Origin: Bin80 sp965219915
Lineage (GTDB): Bacteria; Bacteroidota; Rhodothermia; Rhodothermales; Bin80
DNA: 64,000 nucleotides
Assembly (NCBI GenBank): GCA_965219915.1
Contig: OZ244794.1
Location: 2,480,001-2,544,000, forward strand
Direction of reading: 5' to 3'
Positions 26,586 through 36,489 of this stretch are shown one piece after another. Below the pieces are notes generated by a model. It was not told where the DNA came from. It saw nothing but the letters and a program-made list of their open reading frames with translations, and made no database searches. The position numbers were made by a program, and so were the translations under genes. Positions within the stretch are counted from its first letter, which is position 1; the number at the start of each line of letters is the position of its first letter.

Positions 26586-27560
26586 TCAGGTTGTACTGAC
26601 TAAGAACCTTCCAGGTGCTTTACCGGCAATTTTTGCGCTGCACACGCTCGCAATATCTTCTAACGAAACCGTTGCCATGACCAGCTGGTCAGCTACCTCC
26701 TCAGATATGAGTTGTTGCAACCGTTCCCAGGCAATAAGTCTGTCCTGAACAGTCGCCGTATTTGAATCAATGCCTGCAAGTGTGATTCCCCGAAGAATGA
26801 ACGGAAACACTGTCGTATTCAACTTGACTCCCGCCGCATTGCCTGAGGCAGCAACACATCCATGGAGCCGTACTTGAGGCAATGCTGCCGACAGTGCCTT
26901 TCCCCCGGCAGCATCTACAACTCCGTCGTATTGAGCGTGCATTAATGGTCTGTCGGCATCTGTATTGATCCGATTAATTGTACGCGATGCGCCAAGACCT
27001 TGAAGCTTATGCCATAGGTGTGTACTGGCACACGACGCAATAACTGTATATCCCAGGCTTGCAAGCAATTTGACTGCAATCATCCCAACCCCACCGGACG
27101 CACCCGTGACTAGTATCTCGCCGTCAACAACTCCATGATCCTCCAACACCATAATACTCAGCATAGCCGTGAGACCGGCAGTGCCCAGTATCATGCACGT
27201 ACGTGTACTCATGCCCTCTGGGATTTTCAGTAGGTATTTTGACGAAACTGCTTGCAGTTGCGTGTATCCACCACTGTAACGCTCCCCGAGACCTCCACCG
27301 GTCAATACTACGCGTTCCCCCGGTTTATAGTCCTCCAAATCTGATTCAAGGACAGTGCCTGCCAAATCAATGCCGGGTATGAATGGGAATGATGCCTTCA
27401 CAATCTTTGCCTTTCCGGTAACGGCGAGCGCATCCTTATAGTTGATGCCGGAGTATTCTACCACAACAATTACCGGCCCTTCGCCGACCGGACCGGATAC
27501 GCGCGCAGTTGAACACTGCCCAGGCCCGGTCAAAATCAGTGCTTTACGAATCTGCTTCAT
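26586..27560 (-). CDS. acuI: Acrylyl-CoA reductase-type MDR oxidoreductase (AcuI/YhdH family)
   Basis: This 324-residue zinc-free medium-chain reductase has an N-terminal GroES-like domain (YSGINYKDALAVTGK, typical of AcuI/YhdH) and a Rossmann domain with VTGASGGVGMIA. AcuI reduces toxic acryloyl-CoA to propionyl-CoA with NADPH, a step in DMSP and 3-hydroxypropionate breakdown. The YKD motif and length support AcuI over general quinone reductases. No other DMSP gene is seen. The divergent TonB-like gene begins 59 bp away. Confidence 0.85.
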   Translation of the reverse strand: MKQIRKALILTGPGQCSTARVSGPVGEGPVIVVVEYSGINYKDALAVTGKAKIVKASFPFIPGIDLAGTVLESDLEDYKPGERVVLTGGGLGERYSGGYTQLQAVSSKYLLKIPEGMSTRTCMILGTAGLTAMLSIMVLEDHGVVDGEILVTGASGGVGMIAVKLLASLGYTVIASCASTHLWHKLQGLGASRTINRINTDADRPLMHAQYDGVVDAAGGKALSAALPQVRLHGCVAASGNAAGVKLNTTVFPFILRGITLAGIDSNTATVQDRLIAWERLQQLISEEVADQLVMATVSLEDIASVCSAKIAGKAPGRFLVSTT

Positions 27561-27619
27561 TCAATTGCAACTTATTGGTAGTCCTGAGTACTATTTGTAC
27601 GGGAGAAGCGTGGACCGCC

Positions 27620-28282
27620 ATGTATCTAAGATCAAACGAGAATATACGCTATCGCCTCCGGCTCATGATTGCCCTCGTAGTGAGTCTGCTGCTAGTCACA
27701 ATTTGCTTCAACCTCCCCTTCGCCTCTAACCAGCGCCCCAAGCCGTGGAAACCACAATTCGGGCAACATGGCATGATCGCCGAACTTCGGCCGCCCGCAT
27801 ACTCGCTCCCACCTATTACGGGTACAGGCACAATCCCGGCCGGATCCCCCGATATTGATCCAGCCCCCGCGGCATTGCCCGTAGAAATCACCACTGATCA
27901 AACGGATACCGGTTTGGAAAGCGCAGATACGTGGAGAATAGAGACACAATCTGTCCCCATACTAGAGTATGCAGAAATAATGCCCGAAATACCCGGCGGG
28001 ATAGGAGCTTATTACATTCTAATTGAATATCCGGAGGAAGCTATAAGCCAAGGAATTGAGGGAAGGTTGACACTAATCTTTACAGTCAATCAGGACGGTA
28101 CGACGAGTGACATTCTGGTCGAACGTCCACTGCATGCCCTCCTTGATTCCGCAGCCGTCCAGGCATTGCGCAGGACGCGCTTCATTCCTGGTCGACATCA
28201 TGGAGAGACCGCTCGTGTTCGGATGCGTCTGCCCGTACGCTTCCAGATTATTGAACCCAGCGATTCAACATATTCAGGATGA
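27620..28282 (+). CDS. TonB-like energy transducer (membrane anchor plus TonB C-domain)
   Basis: ATG 27620 gives a 220-residue protein with the classic layout. One N-terminal membrane segment (about 12-32: RLRLMIALVVSLLLVTICF) is followed by a proline-rich linker (about 40-95) and a C-terminal TonB domain (about 130-215, beginning YYILIEYPEEAISQGIEG and including LTLIFTVNQDGTTSDI). TonB transduces proton-motive energy to outer-membrane receptors. No exbB or exbD is adjacent. The frame extends 37 codons upstream but lacks a better start and overlaps the acuI promoter. Confidence 0.85.
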   Translation: MYLRSNENIRYRLRLMIALVVSLLLVTICFNLPFASNQRPKPWKPQFGQHGMIAELRPPAYSLPPITGTGTIPAGSPDIDPAPAALPVEITTDQTDTGLESADTWRIETQSVPILEYAEIMPEIPGGIGAYYILIEYPEEAISQGIEGRLTLIFTVNQDGTTSDILVERPLHALLDSAAVQALRRTRFIPGRHHGETARVRMRLPVRFQIIEPSDSTYSG

Positions 28283-28372
28283 GTTACCGCCTGAAAAGAC
28301 TCCGAAGCAGTGAGCGTATAAACCCACGCAGCATCCCGGCAATCATTTGCCCCAGGCTTGATCCCAGCGACA

Positions 28373-29932
28373 TTAGACTGGGGGATAAGTATACGAAGCC
28401 CCAAGCCCCAGTGGAATCCCCAGTACCCAGTACAGAAGCAGGAACGCTGTCCATACTACCAAGAACGTGATCGAATATGGTATCATGATTGAGGTAAGCG
28501 TACCAATTCCTGTCTTCTTGAAATACCTCTGGCAATAGACCACAACCAATGGGAAATACGGCATGAGAGGGGTTATTATGTTTGACGAAGAATCCCCAAC
28601 CCGATAAGCAGCTTGTGTCAAGTCAGGGGAGATCCCTACTTGCATCAGCATTGGGACAAAAATAGGGGCCAGGAGCGCCCATTTTGCCGATGCAGACCCC
28701 ACGAACAGATTTACAAACGCAGTTAGCAGGATGATACCAATTATCGTGATGGAACCAGGCAATGCCAATGCCTGGAGGGTTGCTGCGCCCTTAAGCGCCA
28801 GTAATGCTCCGATGTTGGAAGCTCCAAAAGCATGCACAAACAGAGCGCAGAAAAACGCCATCACAATGTAGTAGGCCATGCCGTTCATTGCTTTTGTCAT
28901 GGCGTCAACCATATCCTTTGAGGACTTAAATACGCCTGCTATGTAGCCATACACGACGCCAGGAATTAAGAAAAGCAGGAAGATGAGCGGAACAATTGAT
29001 TGCATGATGGGCGCCTGAAAAGAATTCAACGACCCATTGGCATCCCTAAAAGCCGAATCGGCGGGTATAAGCGTCAGGATCAATACCACAATACCCAACA
29101 ACATTACCCCGGTCGCCGACCAGAATGCCTTCGACTCTCTTGTGCCGATAGAATCCATCCCCGAGGATTTCTCGGCATCCTCGTCCACAGGCGTACTTCT
29201 AGAAAGACGTGGTTCAACTATACGATCAGTTATGTACCAGCCCAGCCCAATGATCACTGCGCTGGATGCTACAGTGAAGAAGTAGTTACAAAGCGGGTTG
29301 ACTAGCATCGCCGCATCGAGAATTTGCGCTGCGGGCTGAGTAAACCCCTGCAGAAGCGGGTCTAGGGCAGATGGAAGCGGATTGGCACTGAAGCCTCCTG
29401 AAACACCTGCAAATGCTGCGGCAATGCCGGCCAATGGATGTCGACCAGCGGCGTGAAAAATGACACCCCCTAAGGGAATCACTAACACATATCCTGCGTC
29501 AACAGCACTGTGGCTAAGGAGGCCTACCAGAACTACTACAGGAGTGAGAAGCCCCACTGACGTTTTGGATAAGAGCAGCTTTATGCCTGTATTGAAGTAT
29601 CCGGCTTCATCAGCCACACCCACCCCAAGCATTGCTACCAGAACAACACCAAGCGGCGCAAACCCAGTGAAGATGGAAACCATGCGGCTCATGAAGTCCG
29701 TTATCGCGCTCCCACTCAGCAGGTTGTTGATTATAAGCGGTTCCTGCGTGCGTGGATCAATCACTGAAGGAAATGAGACATTTGACAACAACGCACTCAG
29801 GATCCAAACCACAATCAATAAGAGCAGGAAGAGCATCGACGGGTCCGGCAATTTATTGCCGACTACTTCAATAGCGCGAAGGCCTCGGTCTATGATTCCT
29901 CTTGGCTGTTCAACACTGGTTTCCGGGTTCAT
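28373..29932 (-). CDS. AbgT-family transporter
   Basis: This 519-residue polytopic inner-membrane protein has about twelve hydrophobic segments and AbgT signatures SHSAVDAGYVLVIPLGG and AGVSGGFSANPLPSALDPLL. The family imports p-aminobenzoyl-glutamate or exports sulfonamide-type antimetabolites, and sequence does not separate the two. It is convergent with the TonB-like gene (90-bp gap without a clear hairpin) and starts just 3 bp from the end of the DUF5916 gene upstream, so co-transcription with it is likely. Confidence 0.93.
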   Translation of the reverse strand: MNPETSVEQPRGIIDRGLRAIEVVGNKLPDPSMLFLLLLIVVWILSALLSNVSFPSVIDPRTQEPLIINNLLSGSAITDFMSRMVSIFTGFAPLGVVLVAMLGVGVADEAGYFNTGIKLLLSKTSVGLLTPVVVLVGLLSHSAVDAGYVLVIPLGGVIFHAAGRHPLAGIAAAFAGVSGGFSANPLPSALDPLLQGFTQPAAQILDAAMLVNPLCNYFFTVASSAVIIGLGWYITDRIVEPRLSRSTPVDEDAEKSSGMDSIGTRESKAFWSATGVMLLGIVVLILTLIPADSAFRDANGSLNSFQAPIMQSIVPLIFLLFLIPGVVYGYIAGVFKSSKDMVDAMTKAMNGMAYYIVMAFFCALFVHAFGASNIGALLALKGAATLQALALPGSITIIGIILLTAFVNLFVGSASAKWALLAPIFVPMLMQVGISPDLTQAAYRVGDSSSNIITPLMPYFPLVVVYCQRYFKKTGIGTLTSIMIPYSITFLVVWTAFLLLYWVLGIPLGLGASYTYPPV

Positions 29933-29935
29933 GAA

Positions 29936-32164
29936 TTATAGCAAAATGAGATAGGTCAGCTTGGCCACCGCGGCCCGATTTGTCAAGATGTAATCCCGAT
30001 TCGGATCGAAAAACACCTCATTTGAATCTGCAAAATGATACGCCGTATTGAAAACAAAAAACAGGTCACTCCCCGGCGTATGTATCCAGTTTACACGAAT
30101 ATTCGCCTGCAAGTCACGCGTAAAATTGTCGTACTGTACCAGCGCAGTTGCGAAAATTTTCCTATTAACCGCACCAAGCAACTCCACCGAAACTGTCGTT
30201 GCATCGAATCGCCCATTTTCCACTGGAAGATCAATGCGCGAATAGCCAACTCCGGCTTCAACCTGGAGATGGCGTGACTGTCGGAACCCAACCTGAAATT
30301 CTAAATCAGTTCGGTTTCCATTGAAGAATGCCCCCACAGAAGTACCTGCACTTCCAAACAGCCTTCGACTGGAGTCGGTCCGCCCCTCCAAGACAAATCG
30401 ACCAAACGTGTAATCCCCCAATGGAATGCGTGTGTGTGGTCGGATGTCAAATGGAAACAGTAACCGCTCAAACTCTCGACTGTATTCAAAAGCGATATTA
30501 TCCCGTCGATTGAAGGCTGCCCCGGCGGATACCTCAAACTCCTGTGACTGCAGTTCGCCCTTCTGGCTTGAAATGTATTCGTATTCACTTTGAAAAGTGA
30601 ACTGACGTATGAAGGGGAGTGCATCATAGGAAACGATTGGCGTGTACTGGGCCCCGCCTGCAAATCGGCGCATATCACGCCGTCTTACAAAACCTAGAGC
30701 CGGATGAAAATTTTCTCCTACAGAAGTGACGCTAGCCTCAACTCCATACTTATCGTTCATGAGTGTGAGGCTGGCATGACCGGCCTCATCATTCTCTATC
30801 GGTCCGTCATCTGTTACCCTCGTATACCATGCCTCAAACTCGCTCGCGCTCCAGAATCGATACTGCGCATCCATTCCATACGCACGGTTTATTCGATCCG
30901 GCGCAGCATAATTGGTCAGGATCGCTCCCACCGTTGCGCGTGAACTGAGTGAGGTACGCAGCCGAGCAACCAGATTATTGGTCGATTTTGATCCGAATGT
31001 GTCCCCCATTCCCTCACCAGTTTCAATGTCCAGTAACCCGATTGAGAGACGCCCAAACTGCCCGGTGGCACGGGCTCCGGTAAGAATTTGATCCCTGAGC
31101 CCAATACGCCTGGAAAAGAAGGTCTGGATAGACCTGGGATTACCATGCTCAAATAGGCCGCTCCGTTCAAGAAAAAATTCTCGTTTCTCGGGGAAGAAAA
31201 GACTGAATCGGGTCAGGTTGAGCTGAACGTTATCCGCTTCCACCTGTGCAAAATCCGTATTAACTGTAAGATCAAGCGTAACATTGCTTGTTATTCCATA
31301 CTTGAAATCTATGCCAATATCACGCTCAAAAGTGCGGGGAATATCTTTGAGATCATAATCCTCACGCGTCTGCTGAATCCCTGAAATCACATAGGGCTTG
31401 ATCTCTATGTTCTTGCCCCGACGAATGTTACGCAAGCCTTTTAGTACTCCATACTGAGATACAGCGCTAATCACCCCCCACTGACCACCAAATTCAAGAC
31501 CGATGGGCGGCCATATCACTCGTTCATTCTTTCGGTTGATCATACGTGAAAGCATCAGACCAAAATCAACCGTTTCACCCTTGGGAAACCGCAATTGTCG
31601 GAAAGGGATCGACACTTCCATGGTCCAACCATCTTCATCAATCTGCGTCTCACTCCGAAACACTGCGTCCCACGAAAAACTATCAAGCGTGAGCCCCTCA
31701 TCCGTGATCGTAGCATCATCTTGTGTACCAAGCGCATTCATCTCGAACAAATAGGCGTTGCGTTTATCGAGATATGTATCCAGGGAGATATAAGCATGAT
31801 CATCACGATCATTGCGTCCCCCTCTCTCAAGATTCTTCGCGCGAATTAAATGCGCCTCTTCATCAAGAAATCGAAATGCAAAAAACAGATAGTCCCGATT
31901 GTAGGCTATCCGTACCTCGGACAGCTCTGTGGGCACTTCTCCCTCATCAGGCCATACCTGTGTAAACTCGGTGATCGGATCAATTTCTGTCCAGATTGGA
32001 TCATCCAGGCTGCCATCAATGCGAGGAGCTTCTTCAACGAATACAGGTGAAATCTCCCACTCCTGAGCTGCAATATCCGGACTGTACAACAGGGCCAGTG
32101 TTAGGACAGATACCACACACAATGTTTTCCTCCAGTTTTCCCAAAACATTTTGCTTGGTAGCAT
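29936..32164 (-). CDS. DUF5916 outer-membrane protein with CBM9-like N-domain
   Basis: From ATG 32164 this is a 742-residue protein with a signal peptide (...SPDIAAQ). A CBM9-like beta-sandwich follows (PRIDGSLDDPIWTEIDP onward, through WTMEVSIPFRQLRFP). A C-terminal barrel-like DUF5916 region (FFPEKREFFLERSGLFEHG) ends with a hydrophobic strand. Members sit in the outer membrane, and their role is unknown. The start is uncertain: ATG 32149 is equally possible, while ATG 32248 overlaps the upstream gene by 4 bp but would bury the signal peptide 33 residues in. It is probably co-transcribed with the upstream YwaF-type gene and the downstream abgT-like gene. Confidence 0.88.
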   Translation of the reverse strand: MLPSKMFWENWRKTLCVVSVLTLALLYSPDIAAQEWEISPVFVEEAPRIDGSLDDPIWTEIDPITEFTQVWPDEGEVPTELSEVRIAYNRDYLFFAFRFLDEEAHLIRAKNLERGGRNDRDDHAYISLDTYLDKRNAYLFEMNALGTQDDATITDEGLTLDSFSWDAVFRSETQIDEDGWTMEVSIPFRQLRFPKGETVDFGLMLSRMINRKNERVIWPPIGLEFGGQWGVISAVSQYGVLKGLRNIRRGKNIEIKPYVISGIQQTREDYDLKDIPRTFERDIGIDFKYGITSNVTLDLTVNTDFAQVEADNVQLNLTRFSLFFPEKREFFLERSGLFEHGNPRSIQTFFSRRIGLRDQILTGARATGQFGRLSIGLLDIETGEGMGDTFGSKSTNNLVARLRTSLSSRATVGAILTNYAAPDRINRAYGMDAQYRFWSASEFEAWYTRVTDDGPIENDEAGHASLTLMNDKYGVEASVTSVGENFHPALGFVRRRDMRRFAGGAQYTPIVSYDALPFIRQFTFQSEYEYISSQKGELQSQEFEVSAGAAFNRRDNIAFEYSREFERLLFPFDIRPHTRIPLGDYTFGRFVLEGRTDSSRRLFGSAGTSVGAFFNGNRTDLEFQVGFRQSRHLQVEAGVGYSRIDLPVENGRFDATTVSVELLGAVNRKIFATALVQYDNFTRDLQANIRVNWIHTPGSDLFFVFNTAYHFADSNEVFFDPNRDYILTNRAAVAKLTYLILL

Positions 32165-32244
32165 CGAATACATCAGTTGGTTAGGTGCAATTATACCGTT
32201 ATTGCTAATCACTTCTGCCTGCCGCAATATAATCTCCAATCCCA

Positions 32245-33009
32245 TCATACTGCTGCATTATCAATATTGATACTCGGTCGAGTATCCCCTGTCATTTGAG
32301 CATCCGGAATCGAGTTTCGTCGAAAAAACGGCAGCCATAAAAGGAAGAAAATCAAAAACGCGACCGGTTGCCCCGTTAAGATATACCACGGCCATGGGCC
32401 CATGTAATCCAAGAGTGACGGTGTTATCGGCTTCGCCATCACATAGAAGTAGTTGGAATCCATGAAGTAGTTGAGTACAAACATTACCGCTGCATATATA
32501 TTCATGGCCACCATACTATGTAGGATGCCAACAAAGCGGGGATAGATGCGCCACACAACAACTACGTAAATAATGTGGAGAACGAGCCCGCAATGAACGA
32601 TCCAGTAACTGAGATATAGTATATGTGGAAATCCTTCGGGACAATTCGGAGTGATTATGCCTTGCCCTGTTCCTCCCAAGATTAAGAAATAAACCAGTTT
32701 GACGAGTCGTGGATTTGGATTCCAGAACAGAACTGGCAGTAATAATGCCAGTAGGTTACACAGGTCGAGGGGGAGATTTTCGCGCCAGTCAAACTGGTTT
32801 ATGAGCAATCTGAATATTGCGACACTGAGGATACCAAGACTGATAATGATGGCAAGTCCTCGTGCAATCCAGAGTTGCTTCTGAGGGGGCAACTGATCAC
32901 GGGCAAATACCGGTAACCAGAAAGACAAAACAACCAGCAGGATGAGCGGCAACAGGTGCTGAAGTCCGAAAAATTCAAGTCCTGTAGCCTGAAAAATAAT
33001 CGCCCTCAT
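32245..33009 (-). CDS. YwaF-type integral membrane protein (TIGR02206 family)
   Basis: This 254-residue protein has about seven membrane segments. Family features include LPLDLCNLLALLLPVLFW and a YWIVHCGLVLHIIYVVVVWR stretch, with NYFMDSNYFYVMAKP and YMGPWPWYIL near the C-terminus. The YwaF/TIGR02206 family has no established function. The short Asp/Asn-rich tail is poorly conserved. Its stop codon overlaps a possible start of the DUF5916 gene (ATGA), so the two are likely an operon. Confidence 0.85.
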   Translation of the reverse strand: MRAIIFQATGLEFFGLQHLLPLILLVVLSFWLPVFARDQLPPQKQLWIARGLAIIISLGILSVAIFRLLINQFDWRENLPLDLCNLLALLLPVLFWNPNPRLVKLVYFLILGGTGQGIITPNCPEGFPHILYLSYWIVHCGLVLHIIYVVVVWRIYPRFVGILHSMVAMNIYAAVMFVLNYFMDSNYFYVMAKPITPSLLDYMGPWPWYILTGQPVAFLIFFLLWLPFFRRNSIPDAQMTGDTRPSINIDNAAV

Positions 33010-33121
33010 GAACTGCTAGGTTCGTACCACAGAATATAAATAATTCCCCATCCGACTAACGTTCACGCTATTGCGAAATGTATTCTTATCTTGCGCCGCT
33101 GAACGATAACATTATTGTCAA

Positions 33122-34342
33122 ATGTACGCTACCACAGCCAAAGTTGAAGCTATCCGTCAAGCTTTTCCTGCATTGCAACGTGTACACAATGGTTACCCTG
33201 TAGCCTATTTCGACGGACCCGGTGGCACACAAGTGCCTACGATGGTCACTGATGCGATGGTGGATTACCTCCTGAACCACAATGCAAACACGCACTGGGC
33301 TTATCCATCAAGCACAGAAACAGACGCCATACTTGATGATGCTCGAGCAGCTTTCGCAGACTTTCTCAATTGCCGGCCTACAGAAATTGTCTTTGGTCAA
33401 AACATGACCACATTAACGTTTCATCTGGCCCGTTCGCTGGGGCGTCAGTGGAGCCAGGGAGATGAGATAGTTGTCACCGAGCTCGATCACCACGCGAACA
33501 TTGACCCTTGGCGAGATCTTGCCAAAGAGCACGGTTTTGTGATACGATCAGCAAAGTTTGATACTAGAACCGGACAACTGAACCTGGATGATCTTGAAGA
33601 CTTGATTAACGCACGCACTCGATTGATCGCAATTGGTGGTGCATCGAATGCATTGGGGACCGTCAACGATTTGCATACGGTTATCAACCTCGCTCTCCGA
33701 GCCAATGCGTTGTCATTCGTGGATGCGGTCCATTACGCTCCACATGTCCAATGTGACACGAAAGCGCTCAAATGCGATTTCTTGACATGCTCCCCATACA
33801 AGTTCTATGGACCTCACGCTGGCGTTCTGTACGGAAAGGAGAAATTGCTACAGAACCTGGACGTTCCTCGCCTTGCACCGGCAGGTTCGACTGCACCTGA
33901 ACGCTTGGAAACAGGGACACTCAGCCACGAGGCCATTGCCGGTTCTGCTGGAGCAATTAATTTTCTTGCGTCTCTCACTCCGATTGAACCTCGACGTGCA
34001 GCATTGAAAGCCACCTATAAGGAGCTGCATGAGCGTGGAAAGTATCTCACTACGCGGCTATGGGAGGGACTGCATATAATAGCTAATGTTGTGTGTTATG
34101 GCCCCCCACCCTCCGATGCACGTACTCCTACGGTTAGTTTCACAATTAAGGGGTTAACGTCTGAGGAAGCCTGCAGGCAACTGAGTAACTACGGACTATT
34201 TCTTTCTCACGGTGATTTCTACGCAAGCACTGTGGTCTCGCGCCTTGGGGTTGAAGGACTCGTCCGAGCGGGTGTTGCTTGCTACACGACCGACGAGGAG
34301 ATTAATCGCCTTCTCATCGCTGTGAGAAAGATCTCAGAATAG
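33122..34342 (+). CDS. Class-V aminotransferase, cysteine-desulfurase-like (TIGR01976 type)
   Basis: This 406-residue fold-type I PLP enzyme has His123 (TELDHHANIDPW), Asp201 and His204 (FVDAVHYAPH) and the Schiff-base Lys227 (CSPYKFYGPHAG). It resembles the SufS/CsdA group, but the PGGTQVP opening and the ANTHWAYPSST segment fit the VC1184-like subfamily, whose function is unproven. A catalytic Cys loop typical of true SufS (R-x-G-H-x-C) is not seen near the C-terminus. It stands alone, with no suf genes nearby. Confidence 0.87.
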   Translation: MYATTAKVEAIRQAFPALQRVHNGYPVAYFDGPGGTQVPTMVTDAMVDYLLNHNANTHWAYPSSTETDAILDDARAAFADFLNCRPTEIVFGQNMTTLTFHLARSLGRQWSQGDEIVVTELDHHANIDPWRDLAKEHGFVIRSAKFDTRTGQLNLDDLEDLINARTRLIAIGGASNALGTVNDLHTVINLALRANALSFVDAVHYAPHVQCDTKALKCDFLTCSPYKFYGPHAGVLYGKEKLLQNLDVPRLAPAGSTAPERLETGTLSHEAIAGSAGAINFLASLTPIEPRRAALKATYKELHERGKYLTTRLWEGLHIIANVVCYGPPPSDARTPTVSFTIKGLTSEEACRQLSNYGLFLSHGDFYASTVVSRLGVEGLVRAGVACYTTDEEINRLLIAVRKISE

Positions 34343-34891
34343 CCGGGGCGAAAACCAAACTTTGCCTACCCTAGGCAAGTTCGGATTGAATAACATTTTG
34401 GCCCAGTCGAAAGCACCAACAGTTGCAGCCAACTATTACATGGGGTTACCCACACCTACTAGGCTTTATTTGGCTGGTCGTGGATACGACGACGCCAATC
34501 CCAGAAGAACCGAATGAAGGAGAAACGCTGGAAACGCTTCGGACCACTCTTGTCTGAAGCTTAGGATACACCGTGACTGGAAGGCACGACAATTGATCTT
34601 GACTCATGGAGGTGTGACCTTGGGGAGGAGCCCGATCCGTGTGGACAGCTTGGGAAAATCTGGATTCCCACCGCGCTAATGGCCCAAGTCTCCCCAAAAA
34701 GCATATGCCCTCCAACATGCTCGATCACTTGTTCCATCTAGAGGTAGAGATCATTGTTTTTTTCTGCTGATTGGGACCTCCAATTTGGGTGTTGAAAATG
34801 CAGACCTAGTAATTCAGAATATGAAAGCCCACCCTATGGGCTCACGGACTATTATCATGCCAGGATAGTGGAGGGCTATTACAAGGAAGGA
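34343..34891. other. 549-bp intergenic region, no gene supported
   Basis: All six frames are broken except a 90-codon minus-strand frame (34446-34718) of unlikely composition. The stretch does not match the spacers of the neighbouring tandem array, so the duplication apparently ends at about 34,890. Nothing else was recognised. Confidence 0.5.
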
Positions 34892-36298
34892 CTATTGACG
34901 TAGGATGAAGCTTCGACTTGCACGAGACCGAATGATTATTGGCAATGACATTCTGACCGGAACCGCTCTCCCCTGACCGATAGCTGGCTTGAATCTTGCA
35001 TGTTCAGCAATAACCCGTATGGCTTCTTCGTTCCATCCGCCGTCCATGCCTCTAAGGATCACGAAATCACGAGGAAGACCTTCCTCGTCTACCATAAATT
35101 GCACAATCACCCGTCCCTCACTCCGGGCTCCAAATGCACCTCTCGGGACCTTTATTTTACGTTGCAGTGCTCTGATACCTCCAATGAGCTCCGGCGGCTC
35201 ATGAATAATTACGACAGCTGTAACATCGTCCGCGGGTCTGATGCGTATCTGCTTCCACACTAGTTCGTTGGACGGAACTAGGGGCTTATAGCAATACCAC
35301 CAATCAGAGCTGGCCTCGCATCGTACCGACCCCTCCTCTACGTCGTCCTGTGGCATTGTAGCATAAATACTTGTCTCAAATGTTTCCCTGGCAGCAGAAT
35401 TCTGTGCCAGTGCCGAATCTGCAACAGGATTGAAGACAAGGAACTTGCGGGTTTGTTCAACCTTGGACTTATTGGCATTGCCAAGAATTACAATATGCAG
35501 CGAATAGATGCCAGATACAAGAGCAGACAAATCTAACCTGCCAACGAGTACATCCGTTGGACGCACTGCTCGTTTCGAGTACTTCTCTAATCCCGTAATT
35601 GGCTCTGGTTTGCTCTCCTTGGAAACGTAAACCACCATGGTATACTCGCCCGTATCCGAAGCTGCACACGCAGTATTGTAGGCCTCCGCGTAGTAGAAAA
35701 GATTTGCAGCCCCCTCACCGAATAACTGACTAGCATTTGGACGTATACGGAGTCCGTTCTTATAGAATGGATCCTCCCTATCCTCCGAAGGCGTGATACT
35801 TGAAGCCAGCGTGATGTCTGAAAGTCCGCAGCTTTCCTGCTGACTATAGTCCGGTATGATTAGATCACGGCTTGTCCACACGGAATCTTGGCCGGAGAGA
35901 TGCATGACGATTTGCAGCGAGTACTTACCGGGGATAACAGTTAGCCGGACTTGACGCAAAAACACCTGCCCCTTTGTGATCACGGATGTATCCATCACAG
36001 CAAACTGCAGATCCATCTCCTGCTCCCATACAACACGCTCTGCTGATGCATCCAGATCCGTATCGGACGAGCTGAGCAAGCTCAGTTCAAGCGGAAACGT
36101 AGAGATGTAAAGCGAATCACCCGCTTCATAGGTAAGTGATTTCGCTTTGACTGCCATATAAAGTTCTACTAGTGACTCCTGTTCGTCATAAGCGAATGAA
36201 GCATAATCAATGTCAATCTGCGGGGCCTGTTGGGCCGTGCTACTGCCTGCCAAAAGCAGTAAGCCAAGGACAAATGTTGAGTAACACGGTCTATTCAT
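34892..36298 (-). CDS. Exported GWxTD-family N-domain fused to TonB C-domain (paralog 1)
   Basis: This 468-residue protein has a signal peptide (MNRPCYSTFVLGLLLLAG...TAQ). Residues ~25-300 resemble the N-terminal part of GWxTD-domain proteins (IDYASFAYDEQESLVELY, EDREDPFYKNGLRIRPNAS, NLFYYAEAYN, RKFLVFNP). In place of the GWxTD domain, residues ~370-455 are a TonB C-terminal domain (PPELIGGIRALQRKIK, EGRVIVQFMVDEEG, RFKPAIGQGRAVPV). There is no membrane anchor beyond the signal peptide. It is the most diverged of three tandem copies, with an extra C-terminal tail (SRASRSFILRQ). Function is unknown. Confidence 0.82.
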   Translation of the reverse strand: MNRPCYSTFVLGLLLLAGSSTAQQAPQIDIDYASFAYDEQESLVELYMAVKAKSLTYEAGDSLYISTFPLELSLLSSSDTDLDASAERVVWEQEMDLQFAVMDTSVITKGQVFLRQVRLTVIPGKYSLQIVMHLSGQDSVWTSRDLIIPDYSQQESCGLSDITLASSITPSEDREDPFYKNGLRIRPNASQLFGEGAANLFYYAEAYNTACAASDTGEYTMVVYVSKESKPEPITGLEKYSKRAVRPTDVLVGRLDLSALVSGIYSLHIVILGNANKSKVEQTRKFLVFNPVADSALAQNSAARETFETSIYATMPQDDVEEGSVRCEASSDWWYCYKPLVPSNELVWKQIRIRPADDVTAVVIIHEPPELIGGIRALQRKIKVPRGAFGARSEGRVIVQFMVDEEGLPRDFVILRGMDGGWNEEAIRVIAEHARFKPAIGQGRAVPVRMSLPIIIRSRASRSFILRQ

Positions 36299-36489
36299 GA
36301 ATTCTCCGCCCTGCCGTGAACGTTATTCACGAATCAGTTGTACTTGCGTTCCCGTCTAGCATACCCGTATCAGGCATAACTACGAAACCCCGAAACCTCC
36401 CGCAACAGTGTACAGAAGAAACACCCTAAACTCGTTTTCGCAAGGAGAAGAAACCCACGACAAAGCGGAACCCCAATGCATAGGAGTCC
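36299..36489. repeat. Duplicated spacer carrying a decayed CPBP-gene tail (copy 1)
   Basis: The minus strand downstream of paralog 2 reads close to the 3' end of the CPBP protease gene (the GGGTTTCTTCTCCTTGC core near 36,440) and then matches the promoter and leader of paralog 3 up to GGCGGAGAATTC before the ATG. It shows that each duplicated unit includes the end of the protease gene. Confidence 0.75.

Noticed and set aside
34446..34718. Transposase fragment
   Set aside because: Frames in this gap are broken and no transposase motif or inverted-repeat ends could be found.
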